NCBI RefSeq assembly: GCF_039532215.1 | Contig: NZ_BAAARN010000005.1 | Span: 408,422-472,421, forward strand | DNA from: Pedococcus aerophilus | GTDB taxonomy: Bacteria; Actinomycetota; Actinomycetes; Actinomycetales; Dermatophilaceae | Reading direction: 5' to 3' | DNA length: 64,000 nucleotides | In this document: positions 7,962 to 16,214 of the stretch, piece after piece | How positions within the stretch are numbered: the stretch's first letter is position 1 | Layout: every line of letters starts with the position of its first letter | Translations under genes and position numbers: made by a program | The notes under the pieces: model-generated | Database searches by the model: none | Told to the model about the DNA's origin: nothing | Seen by the model: only the letters and a program-made list of their open reading frames with translations

Positions 7962-9017
7962 GTGGCCCGTGTCGCCGTCGCCGGTCACCTGTGCCTCGAC
8001 CTCACGCCCGAGCTCCTCGGTGGTGAACGCATCGACCCCGGGCACCTCCTAGAGGTGGGCCCCCTGTCCGTGCGGTTGGGCGGCAGTGTCGCCAACACCG
8101 GCGGCGACCTCGCCGACCTGGGCGTCCCGGTCGACGTGTTCGCTGCGGTCGGGGACGACGACCTCGGGGCGCTGCTTCGCCGGATGGTCGGGGAACGACC
8201 CGGTATGGCGCCGCACCTGCGGGAGGTGCGGGGCAGCACCACCTCCTACAGCCTGGTGTTCGAGTCCCCCGGCACCGACCGGACCTTCTGGCACCACGTC
8301 GGCAGCAACGCCCTCTTCGATGGCAGCGAGGTCGAGCCGGGCGCCGACCTGGACCTCCTCCACCTCGGCTACCCCAACCTCCTGCCCGCCCTCCTCACCG
8401 ACGACGCCGCTCCGATGCACGACCTGCTCGCGCGCCTGCGCCGTTCAGGCGTGACGACCTCGGTGGACCTGGCGGTCATCGACCCCCGGTCGCCGACCGG
8501 CGCGTTGGACTGGGAGCAGATCCTGCGTCGGACCGTGAGCGAGGTCGACGTCATCACCCCGAGCATCGACGACCTCGTGTCTGCGGTGCCCTCCCTGGCC
8601 GGCGAGGGGCCCCACGACGACGGCTACGTCGAGCGCCTCGCCGACATTCTGGTCGACTGGGGCGCCGCCGTGGTGGCAGTCTCCGCCGGTGCCCGTGGGG
8701 TCTTCCTGCGCACCGGAGACAGCGCTCGCCTCCGGTCGGCCGGCCGGGCCTTCCCCGACCCCGACACCTGGGTCGGGGTGCGTGAGTGGATCGAGCCGTA
8801 TGCCGTGACCCGCCTGGCCACGACGACCGGCGCCGGCGACGCGGCGACCGCCGGCCTGCTCCACGGCATTCTCGGAGGCCTGACGCCGCGACGCTCGGGA
8901 GCCGTGGCGATGGCCTGCGCGGCGGCAGTGGTGTCGGGACGCAGGCCCACCCCCGAGGTCCTCGTCGACATCGACCCCGCGCTCGCGTCGGCGAGGCTCC
9001 CACGCGATCACTCATGA
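7962..9017 (+). CDS. PfkB-family carbohydrate kinase
   Basis: The 351-residue ribokinase-fold kinase has the N-terminal GG motif region (RLGGSVANTGGDLADLG) and the C-terminal ATP/anion-hole motif TTTGAGDAATAG, whose Asp is the catalytic base. PfkB kinases phosphorylate sugars, sugar phosphates or nucleosides. The GTG at 7962 is preceded by GGGGAGG. The divergent LacD-like aldolase suggests a short sugar-catabolic module (kinase then aldolase). The S51 peptidase gene follows after 10 nt. Confidence 0.85.
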   Translation: MARVAVAGHLCLDLTPELLGGERIDPGHLLEVGPLSVRLGGSVANTGGDLADLGVPVDVFAAVGDDDLGALLRRMVGERPGMAPHLREVRGSTTSYSLVFESPGTDRTFWHHVGSNALFDGSEVEPGADLDLLHLGYPNLLPALLTDDAAPMHDLLARLRRSGVTTSVDLAVIDPRSPTGALDWEQILRRTVSEVDVITPSIDDLVSAVPSLAGEGPHDDGYVERLADILVDWGAAVVAVSAGARGVFLRTGDSARLRSAGRAFPDPDTWVGVREWIEPYAVTRLATTTGAGDAATAGLLHGILGGLTPRRSGAVAMACAAAVVSGRRPTPEVLVDIDPALASARLPRDHS

Positions 9018-9027
9018 CGGAGGCGGA

Positions 9028-9687
9028 ATGAAGCTGTTGCTCACCTCGGGAGGGGTCACCAACCCCAGCATCCGTGCGGCCTTGCTCGACCTGCTCGGCA
9101 AGCCGATCGAGGAGTGCCACGCCCTCGGCATACCGACGGCCCAGTGGGGGCACCCGATGTGCGGACCGGCCTCGGCCCAGGGGTTCGTCGCCGGCGGCAC
9201 CAGCTGGCGCCACCACACCGGACTGGGCTGGGCGTCGCTCGGCCTCCTCGAGCTCACGGCCCTGCCCACGATCGACCGCGCCCGGTGGGAACCGTGGGTC
9301 CGTGAGGCCGACGTGCTGCTCGTCGACGGCGGCGATGCGACGTACCTCGCGCACTGGATGCGGGAGTCCGGCCTCGCCGACCTGCTCCCGTCGCTGACCG
9401 ACACCGTCTGGGTGGGCGTCAGCGCCGGGAGCATGGTGCTGACCCCACGGATCGGCGACTGGTTCGTGGAGTGGTCAGGAGCCCCTGACGACCGGGCGCT
9501 GGGCGTCGTCGACTTCTCGATCTTCCCCCACCTCAACCTCTTTCCGACGAACACGCCGGAGCATGCCGAACGGTGGGCAGCCGACCTGGCCGCGCCCGCC
9601 TACGCCATCGACGAGCAGACGGCCATCTCGGTCGTCGACGATGAGGTCACCGTGGTCTCCGAGGGCGACTGGACCAGGTTCGGCTGA
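9028..9687 (+). CDS. Peptidase family S51 (dipeptidase E-like)
   Basis: The 219-residue protein starts MKLLLTSGGVTNPSI, has the DVLLVDGGDATYLA strand-turn and the nucleophile elbow WVGVSAGSMVL, with S132 as expected nucleophile. These are the marks of the class I glutamine-amidotransferase-like S51 peptidases: aspartyl dipeptidase (PepE) and cyanophycinase relatives. It is cytoplasmic, with no signal peptide. It is 10 nt downstream of the PfkB kinase and probably cotranscribed, ending at a strong hairpin. The physiological substrate is unknown. Confidence 0.8.
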   Translation: MKLLLTSGGVTNPSIRAALLDLLGKPIEECHALGIPTAQWGHPMCGPASAQGFVAGGTSWRHHTGLGWASLGLLELTALPTIDRARWEPWVREADVLLVDGGDATYLAHWMRESGLADLLPSLTDTVWVGVSAGSMVLTPRIGDWFVEWSGAPDDRALGVVDFSIFPHLNLFPTNTPEHAERWAADLAAPAYAIDEQTAISVVDDEVTVVSEGDWTRFG

Positions 9688-9783
9688 CGCAGGCCGCGCG
9701 GGACCGACGCGGGACCGGCGCGGGGCCCCGGCCGAGGTCGGTGGTCGGCCACGCCGCATGCCCCCTCACTGCCCGCGGACAGA

Positions 9784-9823
9784 CCGACGGCCCACGTCCT
9801 GGCGAGAGGAGGTGGGCCGTCGG
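9784..9823. terminator. Bidirectional hairpin between convergent genes
   Basis: The 12-bp perfect stem CCGACGGCCCAC (9784-9795) pairs with 9812-9823, between the convergent S51 peptidase and desaturase genes. It has no clear T-tract, as is common in high-GC actinobacteria. Confidence 0.8.
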
Positions 9824-9851
9824 CGTTCTGGAGCGTACCGCCGAGGTGGAC

Positions 9852-11168
9852 TCAGGCGGTGCGGCGGGGGGTCGCGTGGCGCAGCTTGCGGCGCAGGCGC
9901 TTGCCCACGGCCTCGGCGGCGATGCCGACGCGGGTGCGGCCTTCCTGCTTGTTCGGCAGGGACAGGACGACGACCTGCTTCCACGCGGACGCGACCTGCT
10001 TGGGCAGCGGACCCGTGGTGTAGGTGAGGCCGTAGCGCTCGCAGATCTCCTGGATGCGCGGGGCGATCTCGATGTAGCGGTTGCTCGGCAGGTCCGGGAA
10101 CAGGTGGTGCTCGATCTGGTGCGACAGGTTGCCGGTCATGAGGTGCATGGCCTTGCTGCCGCTGATGTTCGCGGAGCCGAGCATCTGGCGCAGGTACCAC
10201 TCGCCACGGGTCTCACCGTCGATCGAGGACTTGGCGAAGGTCTCGACGCCCTCGGGGAAGTGGCCGCACATGATGACCGAGTGGGTCCAGACGTTGCGGA
10301 CCGTGTTGGCGACGAAGTTCGCACCGATGGTGTGGAAGAACGACGGGCCGGACAGCAGCGGGTGGATCAGGTAGTCGCGACGGGCCTGGCGCCCGATCTT
10401 CTTGAGCACCTTGGCGCCGTCGTTGCGGAAGTCCTCCTTGGACTTGCCGCGACCCTTGACGTACGCGCCGACCTCGAGGTCGTACGCGGCGATGCCGTAC
10501 TCGAAGAACAGCATGTTCGTGAAGTTGTAGATCGGCTGGCCGAGGTAGGCGGGGACCCACTTCTGGTCCTCGTCGACGCGCATGATGCCGTAGCCGAGGT
10601 CGTTGTCACGGCCGATCACGTTGGTGAAGGTGTGGTGGAGCTGGTTGTGCGAGTGCTTCCAGAACTCCGACGGGGAGGCGTTGTCCCACTCCCACTCCTG
10701 GCTGTGGATCCGCGGGTCGCGCATCCAGTCCCACTGCCCGTGCATGATGTTGTGGCCGAGCTCCATGTTCTCGAGGATCTTCGCGACCGACAGGCCGGCG
10801 GTGCCGACGAACCAGGCCGGCGGGAAGATCGAGAACAGCAGGACGGCGCGGCTGCTCATCTCCAGCCCGCGCTGCCACTTGAGGACCTTGCGGATGTATG
10901 CCGCGTCGCGGGTGCCGCGCGAGTCGAGGATCTCCTGGCGCAGGGCGTCGAGCTCGTTGCCGAGGGCCTCGATGTCCTCCGGCGTCAGGTGCGCGGCCGG
11001 GTCCGGCTTGCCGGACGGCTTCGGCGCGTGGGTGCGCTCGGTCGTGACGACGGACAGGCGGCTGTTGACGGGCTTGGTGTTCTTCGGGGCGCTGGGCGTC
11101 CCGGCGAGCGACCCGTCGATGGACAGGTCGAAGTTGTCGGTCTCGCGGTTCTGGGCAATGGCAGCCAT
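9852..11168 (-). CDS. Membrane fatty acyl desaturase (DesA3-like)
   Basis: The 438-residue membrane di-iron desaturase has the three histidine clusters HNIMH (H139-H143), HSHNQLHH (H172-H179) and HQIEHH (H350-H355), the usual ligands of the oxo-bridged iron pair. Hydrophobic stretches lie around residues 108-130 and 212-230. It probably inserts a double bond into acyl-CoA or phospholipid acyl chains, adjusting membrane fluidity. It follows its electron-transfer partner by 11 nt with an AGGAG site 9 nt before the ATG. The arrangement matches the mycobacterial DesA3 (Rv3229c) and Rv3230c pair. Regiospecificity is inferred only from the family. Confidence 0.88.
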   Translation of the reverse strand: MAAIAQNRETDNFDLSIDGSLAGTPSAPKNTKPVNSRLSVVTTERTHAPKPSGKPDPAAHLTPEDIEALGNELDALRQEILDSRGTRDAAYIRKVLKWQRGLEMSSRAVLLFSIFPPAWFVGTAGLSVAKILENMELGHNIMHGQWDWMRDPRIHSQEWEWDNASPSEFWKHSHNQLHHTFTNVIGRDNDLGYGIMRVDEDQKWVPAYLGQPIYNFTNMLFFEYGIAAYDLEVGAYVKGRGKSKEDFRNDGAKVLKKIGRQARRDYLIHPLLSGPSFFHTIGANFVANTVRNVWTHSVIMCGHFPEGVETFAKSSIDGETRGEWYLRQMLGSANISGSKAMHLMTGNLSHQIEHHLFPDLPSNRYIEIAPRIQEICERYGLTYTTGPLPKQVASAWKQVVVLSLPNKQEGRTRVGIAAEAVGKRLRRKLRHATPRRTA

Positions 11169-11179
11169 GGAATTCGCTC

Positions 11180-12286
11180 CTAGAGGTCGATCTCGCAGGC
11201 GCCGGCAGCTGCCGACACGCAGGTCTGGATGCGGACGTCGTCGTCCGGGGTGGCCACGGTGAGCTCGCCGTTGCGCAGGTCGCGCACGGCTCCCTCACGC
11301 AGCGGGAGCACGCAGCCGAAGCAGATGCCCATGCGGCACCCGGACGGCATGAGGACGCCGGCTTCCTCGCCGGCGTCGAGGATCGGGGTGGCGCCGTCGG
11401 ACTCGATGACGGTGCCGTTCTTGCGGAAGGTGACCGTGCCACCCTCGCCCTCGGAGACGATCACGGGGCGGAAGCGCTCGGTGTGGATGCGGTCGGCGAG
11501 GCCGGCCTCGGCCCAGTGGGCCTCCATCGCGTCGAGCATGCCGGTCGGGCCGCAGCACCAGGTCTCGCGCTCGCGCCAGTCCGGCACGATGCGGTCGAGG
11601 TCGTCGGGGCTCAGCAGGCCGTCGGTGTCGGTGTGCAGCTCGACGAGGGTCAGCGACTCGGCGGACGCCCACGCGCGCAGCTCGTCACCGAAGATGACGT
11701 CGTCGCGGGTGGGGGCCGAGTGGACCATGACCGCGTCCGGAAGCTCGGTGAGGTGGTTGCGCAGCATGCCCATCACGGGGGTGATGCCGCTGCCGGCGGT
11801 GAGGAACAGCGCGTTGCGGGGAGCCGGGGCGGGGAGGGTGAACTCACCGGTCGCCTGGTCGAGGTGGATCAGCGTCCCCGGCGTCAGCTCGCGCACGACG
11901 TGGTTGCTGACCTTGCCGCCGTCGATCGCCTTGACCGTGATCGCCACGGCGCCGTCGGGGTCACCGATGAGCGAGGTGAGCGAGTAGGCGCGCCAGTTGC
12001 GGACACCGTTCACGTCGACGCCGATGCGGATGTACTGGCCGGGCACGTGGCCCTTCCAGCCGCGACCGGGCTTGATCCGCACGGTGGCGGCGTCACGCGT
12101 CTCGGCCGTGACGGACAGGACGCGCCCGCGCAGGTCGGCGCCGCTGCGCATCGGGGCGATGAGGTCGAGGTACTCGGCGGGCACGACAGGCGTCGTCACT
12201 GCCTGGGCCACCCGGGACAGGGTGTCGCGCAGCGAGCGCCGGGGTGGGGCGCCCTGAGCTGTGCGAGGAGGGAGGACTGCGGTCAT
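11180..12286 (-). CDS. Flavin/2Fe-2S oxidoreductase, electron donor to the desaturase
   Basis: The 368-residue ferredoxin-NADP reductase-type protein has an FAD-binding RAYSLTS motif, the NAD(P) loop TAGSGITPVMGML, and a C-terminal plant-type 2Fe-2S domain with SGCRMGICFGC plus a later QTCVS cysteine. It should pass electrons from NAD(P)H to the desaturase encoded 11 nt downstream, as Rv3230c does for DesA3 in mycobacteria. The ATG at 12286 begins MTAVLPPRT and is preferred over the longer in-frame extension, whose sequence is unlike the family. It diverges from a PucR-type regulator gene across 75 bp. Confidence 0.87.
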   Translation of the reverse strand: MTAVLPPRTAQGAPPRRSLRDTLSRVAQAVTTPVVPAEYLDLIAPMRSGADLRGRVLSVTAETRDAATVRIKPGRGWKGHVPGQYIRIGVDVNGVRNWRAYSLTSLIGDPDGAVAITVKAIDGGKVSNHVVRELTPGTLIHLDQATGEFTLPAPAPRNALFLTAGSGITPVMGMLRNHLTELPDAVMVHSAPTRDDVIFGDELRAWASAESLTLVELHTDTDGLLSPDDLDRIVPDWRERETWCCGPTGMLDAMEAHWAEAGLADRIHTERFRPVIVSEGEGGTVTFRKNGTVIESDGATPILDAGEEAGVLMPSGCRMGICFGCVLPLREGAVRDLRNGELTVATPDDDVRIQTCVSAAAGACEIDL

Positions 12287-12361
12287 GGTTCCATCATGGG
12301 CGCTCAGGGGTCTAAAATCCTGACCCAGAAGCGTGAGTTCTCCGACGAGAGTTGTTCGCAG

Positions 12362-13582
12362 ATGACAAAGATCGACGAAAATCCCCACGAATCGCCCACG
12401 GTCACCGCAGATCGGGCGGCTGCGCTCACCTTGTCCCTCGATGTGCAGACCGCGCTCAGGTCGCACCTGCCGTCCGTGGCCGAGCACGCGGTGGCCGCCA
12501 TCATCGTCGAGGTCCCTGTGTATGCAGCCGCGCGCAGCTTCATGGTGGACAACATCGAGGCTGCGGTCCAGATGGCCCTGGGCAGCTTCCTCACGCTCGC
12601 CGCCCGCTCCGGCGACGCCTCGACCCCGCTGCGCCCGGCGCAGCGCGGGTCGTACGAGCTGGGTCGCGGCGAGGCCCGCAGCGGGCGCAGCGTGGACGCC
12701 CTCCTGGCCGCCTACCGCGTCGGGGCACGGGTCTCGTGGCGACAGCTGTCAGCCGTCGCGGTCGAGGCCGGCATGGACGCCAGCCAGCTGGCACAGTTCG
12801 CCGAGCTCGTCTTCGCCTACATCGACGAGCTGTCTGCCGCGAGCGTCGCCGGTCACGCCGACGAGCTCGAAACCTCCGAACGGCTCCAGCGCCAGCACCG
12901 CGACCGCCTCGCGCTCGAGCTGCTACGCGGCGCGTCCGAGGAGGTGCTCCTGCGCCGACTCGACCGCGCCCGCTGGGAGAAGCCGAGCACGATCACCGCC
13001 CTGCTGACGCGCGAGACCGAGCTGCACGGCATACGAGGGCTCGTGGATCCCCGCTCCCTCGTCCTGGCGGAGGACCTGCCCGACGTCACCGCAGAGGAGA
13101 ACACCGCTGCGCTGCTCGTCCCCGACCTCTCTCCTGGCGCCCGGACCAAGCTGCTGCGCGCCATCGGCACCCGCCCCGTCGTCGTCGGGCCCACGCGGCC
13201 CTGGCTGCTCACCGCCGGTTCCTACCGTCGCGCCCTGCGCGCGCACCGGCTGCTCAGGGACGCAGGCAGTGGTGCGCAGGCGGCCTACGACACCGAACGG
13301 CACCTCGCCGACCTCGTCCGGGCGGCCGACCCCGAAGCCCTCGCAGACCTGCGCCGCATGGCGCTGGCACCGCTCGACGACCTCACCGAGGTGGCGCGTG
13401 AGAAGCTCGAGGAGACGCTGCGGCTGTGGCTGCTGCACCGGGGTCGGCGTGAGGCCGTCGCAGAGGCGTTGTTCGTGCACCAGCAGACCGTGCGCTACCG
13501 AGTCGGCCAGCTGCGCGACCTGTTCGGTGACGACCTCGACGACCCCGACGTCGTGCGCGACCTCGTCATCGCCCTGGGCTGA
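12362..13582 (+). CDS. PucR/CdaR-type helix-turn-helix regulator
   Basis: The 406-residue protein has a variable N-terminal sensor region and ends with the PucR C-terminal [22 protein letters not shown], then [18 protein letters not shown]. This family often controls purine, pyrimidine or nitrogen catabolism. The ATG at 12362 starts [11 protein letters not shown]. It stands between the divergent desaturase operon and the co-directional carbamate kinase/ring-opening amidohydrolase pair. Both are candidate targets; the paired palindromes at 13592-13635 favour the latter. The divergent region also holds a TAAAAT hexamer at 12313 inside a GGGTC...GACCC dyad. Confidence 0.8.
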   Translation: MTKIDENPHESPTVTADRAAALTLSLDVQTALRSHLPSVAEHAVAAIIVEVPVYAAARSFMVDNIEAAVQMALGSFLTLAARSGDASTPLRPAQRGSYELGRGEARSGRSVDALLAAYRVGARVSWRQLSAVAVEAGMDASQLAQFAELVFAYIDELSAASVAGHADELETSERLQRQHRDRLALELLRGASEEVLLRRLDRARWEKPSTITALLTRETELHGIRGLVDPRSLVLAEDLPDVTAEENTAALLVPDLSPGARTKLLRAIGTRPVVVGPTRPWLLTAGSYRRALRAHRLLRDAGSGAQAAYDTERHLADLVRAADPEALADLRRMALAPLDDLTEVAREKLEETLRLWLLHRGRREAVAEALFVHQQTVRYRVGQLRDLFGDDLDDPDVVRDLVIALG

Positions 13583-13591
13583 GTGGGCGGA

Positions 13592-13635
13592 GGCAGATCT
13601 GCCAACCGCGGGACCGTGGTTGGGCAGGTCCTGCC
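13592..13635. promoter_or_regulatory. Two palindromic operator-like boxes before carbamate kinase
   Basis: GGCAGATCTGCC (13592-13603) and GGCAGGTCCTGCC (13623-13635) are each perfect palindromes, both followed by AAC. Their centres are about 31.5 bp apart, three helical turns. The second lies just upstream of where the -35 region would be for the TAGGCT hexamer at 13661. This is the geometry of an activator binding one DNA face. The neighbouring PucR-type protein is the first candidate. Confidence 0.65.
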
Positions 13636-13660
13636 AACGTCAGCGCCCGCTCCGTCTCCC

Positions 13661-13666
13661 TAGGCT
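13661..13666 (+). promoter_or_regulatory. -10 element (TAGGCT) for the carbamate kinase operon
   Basis: TAGGCT lies 27 nt before the ATG at 13694, which has a GGAGG site of its own, so this transcript would have a short leader. Confidence 0.45.
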
Positions 13667-13693
13667 CGCCGCACGACGACTGTGGGAGGTGGC

Positions 13694-14686
13694 ATGCGCG
13701 TCCTGATCGCGCTCGGCGGCAACGCCATGACCGGCCCCGACGGCAGCGCCACGCCCCAGGCGCAGCGCGACGCGATCGCCACGGCGATGGACCACGTCGC
13801 CTCCGTGGTGGCCGCCGGGCACGAGGTCGTCGTCACCCACGGCAACGGCCCCCAGGTCGGCAACCTGCTCGTCAAGAACGAGCTCGCCGCGCACGTCGTC
13901 CCACCGGTCCCGTTGGACTGGTGCGGTGCCCAGACGCAGGGAACCATCGGCTTCACCGCCCTCGACACGCTCGAGGCCGCCTTCGCCGTCCGCGGACTCG
14001 ACCGTCGCGCCGCCGCCGTCGTCACCCGCACGCTCGTGGACCCGCTCGACCCGGGGTTCACCACCCCCACCAAGCCCGTCGGCCGGTTCCTCCCCCACGA
14101 GCAGGCTCTGCCGCTCATCGAGCACGGCGAGACGTGGCAGGACCGTGGCGACAAGGGGTGGCGCCGCATGGTCGCCTCCCCCGAGCCGCTCGAGGTCCTC
14201 GACACCCACACGGTCCTGACCCTCCTCGCCGCGGGCTACGTCGTCGTCGCAGCCGGTGGCGGCGGCATACCGGTGGTGCGGCAGGCCGATGGGTCGGTCC
14301 AGGGCGTCGAGGCCGTCGTCGACAAGGACCTCACCGCGGCCGTCCTCGCCCAGGCTGTCGGTGCCGACGCCCTCGTCATCGCCACCGACGTCGCGCACGC
14401 CGTCGTGGGTTTTGGCCGCGAGTCCGCACGCCCGCTGGGCCGGGTGCCGCTCGAGGAGATGGAGGCGTATGCCGCGGACGGCGAGTTCGCCTCCGGCTCC
14501 ATGGGCCCCAAGGTCGAGGCGGCGCTCCGCTTCGTGCGGTGCGGCGGGCGTCGCAGCGTCATCACTGCTCTCGACCGCATCGCCGACGCCGTCGAGGGCG
14601 AGGTCGGCACCGTCATCGAGTCGGCCACTGCCACAACGACATCGACCACAACTCCCACAACCACCGCAACGCCAACCGGAAGGTGA
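13694..14686 (+). CDS. arcC: Carbamate kinase
   Basis: The 330-residue amino-acid-kinase-fold protein has LIALGGNAM at the N-terminus, [21 protein letters not shown] and [12 protein letters not shown], all diagnostic for carbamate kinase (carbamoyl phosphate + ADP to carbamate + ATP, reversible). A GGAGG box 4 nt upstream of ATG 13694 sets the start. The last 20 or so residues are almost only Thr, Ala, Ser and Pro and extend beyond the usual ~310 residues. The ring-opening amidohydrolase gene starts 5 nt later. No ornithine carbamoyltransferase or arginine deiminase is adjacent, so the carbamoyl group probably comes from N-heterocycle breakdown. Confidence 0.88.
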   Translation: MRVLIALGGNAMTGPDGSATPQAQRDAIATAMDHVASVVAAGHEVVVTHGNGPQVGNLLVKNELAAHVVPPVPLDWCGAQTQGTIGFTALDTLEAAFAVRGLDRRAAAVVTRTLVDPLDPGFTTPTKPVGRFLPHEQALPLIEHGETWQDRGDKGWRRMVASPEPLEVLDTHTVLTLLAAGYVVVAAGGGGIPVVRQADGSVQGVEAVVDKDLTAAVLAQAVGADALVIATDVAHAVVGFGRESARPLGRVPLEEMEAYAADGEFASGSMGPKVEAALRFVRCGGRRSVITALDRIADAVEGEVGTVIESATATTTSTTTPTTTATPTGR

Positions 14687-14691
14687 GTCAC

Positions 14692-15834
14692 GTGCCCGAA
14701 GCCATCGAGGTCCGCAAGGTGCCGCTCCACAGCGTCTCCGACGCCAGCGAGCTCGCGAAGCTCATCGACGACGGCGTCATCGAGGCCTCTCGTGTCGTCG
14801 CCGTCATCGGCAAGACCGAGGGCAACGGCGGCGTCAACGACTACACCCGCATCATCGCCGACCGGGCGTTCCGCGAGGTGCTGGTCGAGAAGGGCGCCGA
14901 CCCCGCCAAGGTCAAGGAGATCCCGATCGTCTGGTCCGGTGGGACCGACGGCGTCATCAGCCCGCACGCGACGATCTTCGCGACCGTGCCCGCCGACCAG
15001 GCCGAGCAGTCCGACGAGCCGCGGCTGACGGTGGGGTTCGCGATGAGCGAGGTGCTGCTCCCCGAGGACATCGGCCGCACCGCCATGGTCACCAAGGTCG
15101 CCGATGCCGTGAAGGTGGCGATGGAGCGCGCCGGCATCACCGACACGGCCGATGTCCACTACGTGCAGACCAAGACGCCGCTGCTCACGATCGACACCAT
15201 CCGGGACGCCAAGAGCCGCGGCCACGACGTCTTCACCGAGGACACCCTCACGTCGATGGACGTCTCCAACGGCGGCACCGCCCTCGGCATCGCCGTCGCC
15301 CTCGGCGAGATCGAGATGCCGCGCGACGAGGACGTCCTGCGCGACCGCACGCTCTTCTCCTCGGTCGCCTCCTGCTCGTCCGGCGTCGAGCTCGACCGCG
15401 CCCAGGTGGTCGTCGTCGGCAACACCCGCGGCATCGGCGGCCGCTACCGGATCGGCCACTCGGTCATGCGCGACGCCCTCGACGCCGACGGCATCTGGGA
15501 GTCGATCCGGGACGCCGGTCTCGAGCTTCCCGACCGCCCGCACTCCACGGACCTGCAGGGACGCCTGGTCAACGTGTTCCTCAAGTGCGAGACCAGCCAG
15601 GACGGAGCCGTCCGCGGTCGCCGCAACGCCATGCTCGACGACTCCGACGTGCACTGGCACCGCCAGATCAAGGCGGCCGTCGGTGGCGTCACGGCCTCGG
15701 TCACCGGCGACCCGGCGGTGTTCGTCTCGGTGTCAGCCGCCCACCAGGGCCCTGACGGAGGCGGCCCCGTGGCCGCGATCGTCGACCTCGGCTCCGGTGA
15801 CCCCACCGGATACCGGGGCCCCGACCCCGCCTGA
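14692..15834 (+). CDS. Ring-opening amidohydrolase (cyanuric acid hydrolase/barbiturase family)
   Basis: The 380-residue protein belongs to the small family of cyanuric acid amidohydrolases (AtzD/TrzD) and barbiturases, built from three similar domains with Ser-Lys pairs. Visible motifs are [47 protein letters not shown] and, in the third domain, [14 protein letters not shown]. Cyanuric acid hydrolase gives carboxybiuret/biuret; barbiturase gives ureidomalonate in oxidative pyrimidine degradation. The motifs do not separate the two. Translation likely starts at GTG 14692, 5 nt after the arcC stop with GGAAGG upstream. Coupling with carbamate kinase suggests recovery of nitrogen and energy from an N-heterocycle. 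Confidence 0.85.
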   Translation: MPEAIEVRKVPLHSVSDASELAKLIDDGVIEASRVVAVIGKTEGNGGVNDYTRIIADRAFREVLVEKGADPAKVKEIPIVWSGGTDGVISPHATIFATVPADQAEQSDEPRLTVGFAMSEVLLPEDIGRTAMVTKVADAVKVAMERAGITDTADVHYVQTKTPLLTIDTIRDAKSRGHDVFTEDTLTSMDVSNGGTALGIAVALGEIEMPRDEDVLRDRTLFSSVASCSSGVELDRAQVVVVGNTRGIGGRYRIGHSVMRDALDADGIWESIRDAGLELPDRPHSTDLQGRLVNVFLKCETSQDGAVRGRRNAMLDDSDVHWHRQIKAAVGGVTASVTGDPAVFVSVSAAHQGPDGGGPVAAIVDLGSGDPTGYRGPDPA

Positions 15835-15861
15835 CCCGCTCACCCCTTCGGACCTCCCGCG

Positions 15862-15907
15862 GTTCGATGTAAACGCGCCCGGAAATCCCGGCGCGTTTAC
15901 ATCGAAC
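15862..15907. terminator. 18-bp perfect inverted repeat after the amidohydrolase gene
   Basis: 15862-15879 pairs exactly with 15890-15907 around a 10-nt loop. It lies 27 nt downstream of the stop at 15834 and may terminate the arcC transcript. The arms are AT-richer (GATGTAAAC) than their surroundings, which also fits a protein-binding site or a mobile palindrome like that inside hyuA. Confidence 0.65.
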
Positions 15908-15927
15908 GAGCCGAGCGTGTGGGGCCG

Positions 15928-16101
15928 TCAGGCGCCTGACGTGGGGCTGCCGCCTTGGTATCCGGTCCACGCCGCGTCGGAGTCGGCTTGGGCTCGCGCC
16001 TGGGTGTGCTGCGGCGTCGGGTCACCGCCCCACTTCCGGTCGTACAGCCACGCCAGCGCACAGACGACCGCGAGCACACTTCCCACGACGATCCAGAACA
16101 T
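15928..16101 (-). CDS. Small single-span membrane protein, 57 aa
   Basis: This short open frame is read on the minus strand, from an ATG with a GGAGGGGG site 7 nt upstream to a TGA. The protein starts MFWIVVGSVLAVVCALAWLY, one membrane helix, followed by a basic DRKW stop-transfer and a polar tail of about 35 residues rich in Ala, Gln, Ser and Gly. GC-rich third positions and the good ribosome site support coding. It is not related to any family I recognise. It lies between the amidohydrolase operon and the end of purH. Confidence 0.65.
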   Translation of the reverse strand: MFWIVVGSVLAVVCALAWLYDRKWGGDPTPQHTQARAQADSDAAWTGYQGGSPTSGA

Positions 16102-16214
16102 GTCGACACCCCCTCCGGTGCCGGACCCCGTGTCCGGTGACGCAACGGTCCCACGCAGCCGCCCGCCGCGCCAGAGAACCGCTCAGCCGTCGAGGGGCGT
16201 GCGGTGTGCGCCCG

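Noticed and set aside
9741-11183. 480-residue plus-strand frame across the desaturase
   Set aside because: Val/Asp/Gly/Leu-rich shadow of the desaturase on the opposite strand; the desaturase has all three histidine boxes.
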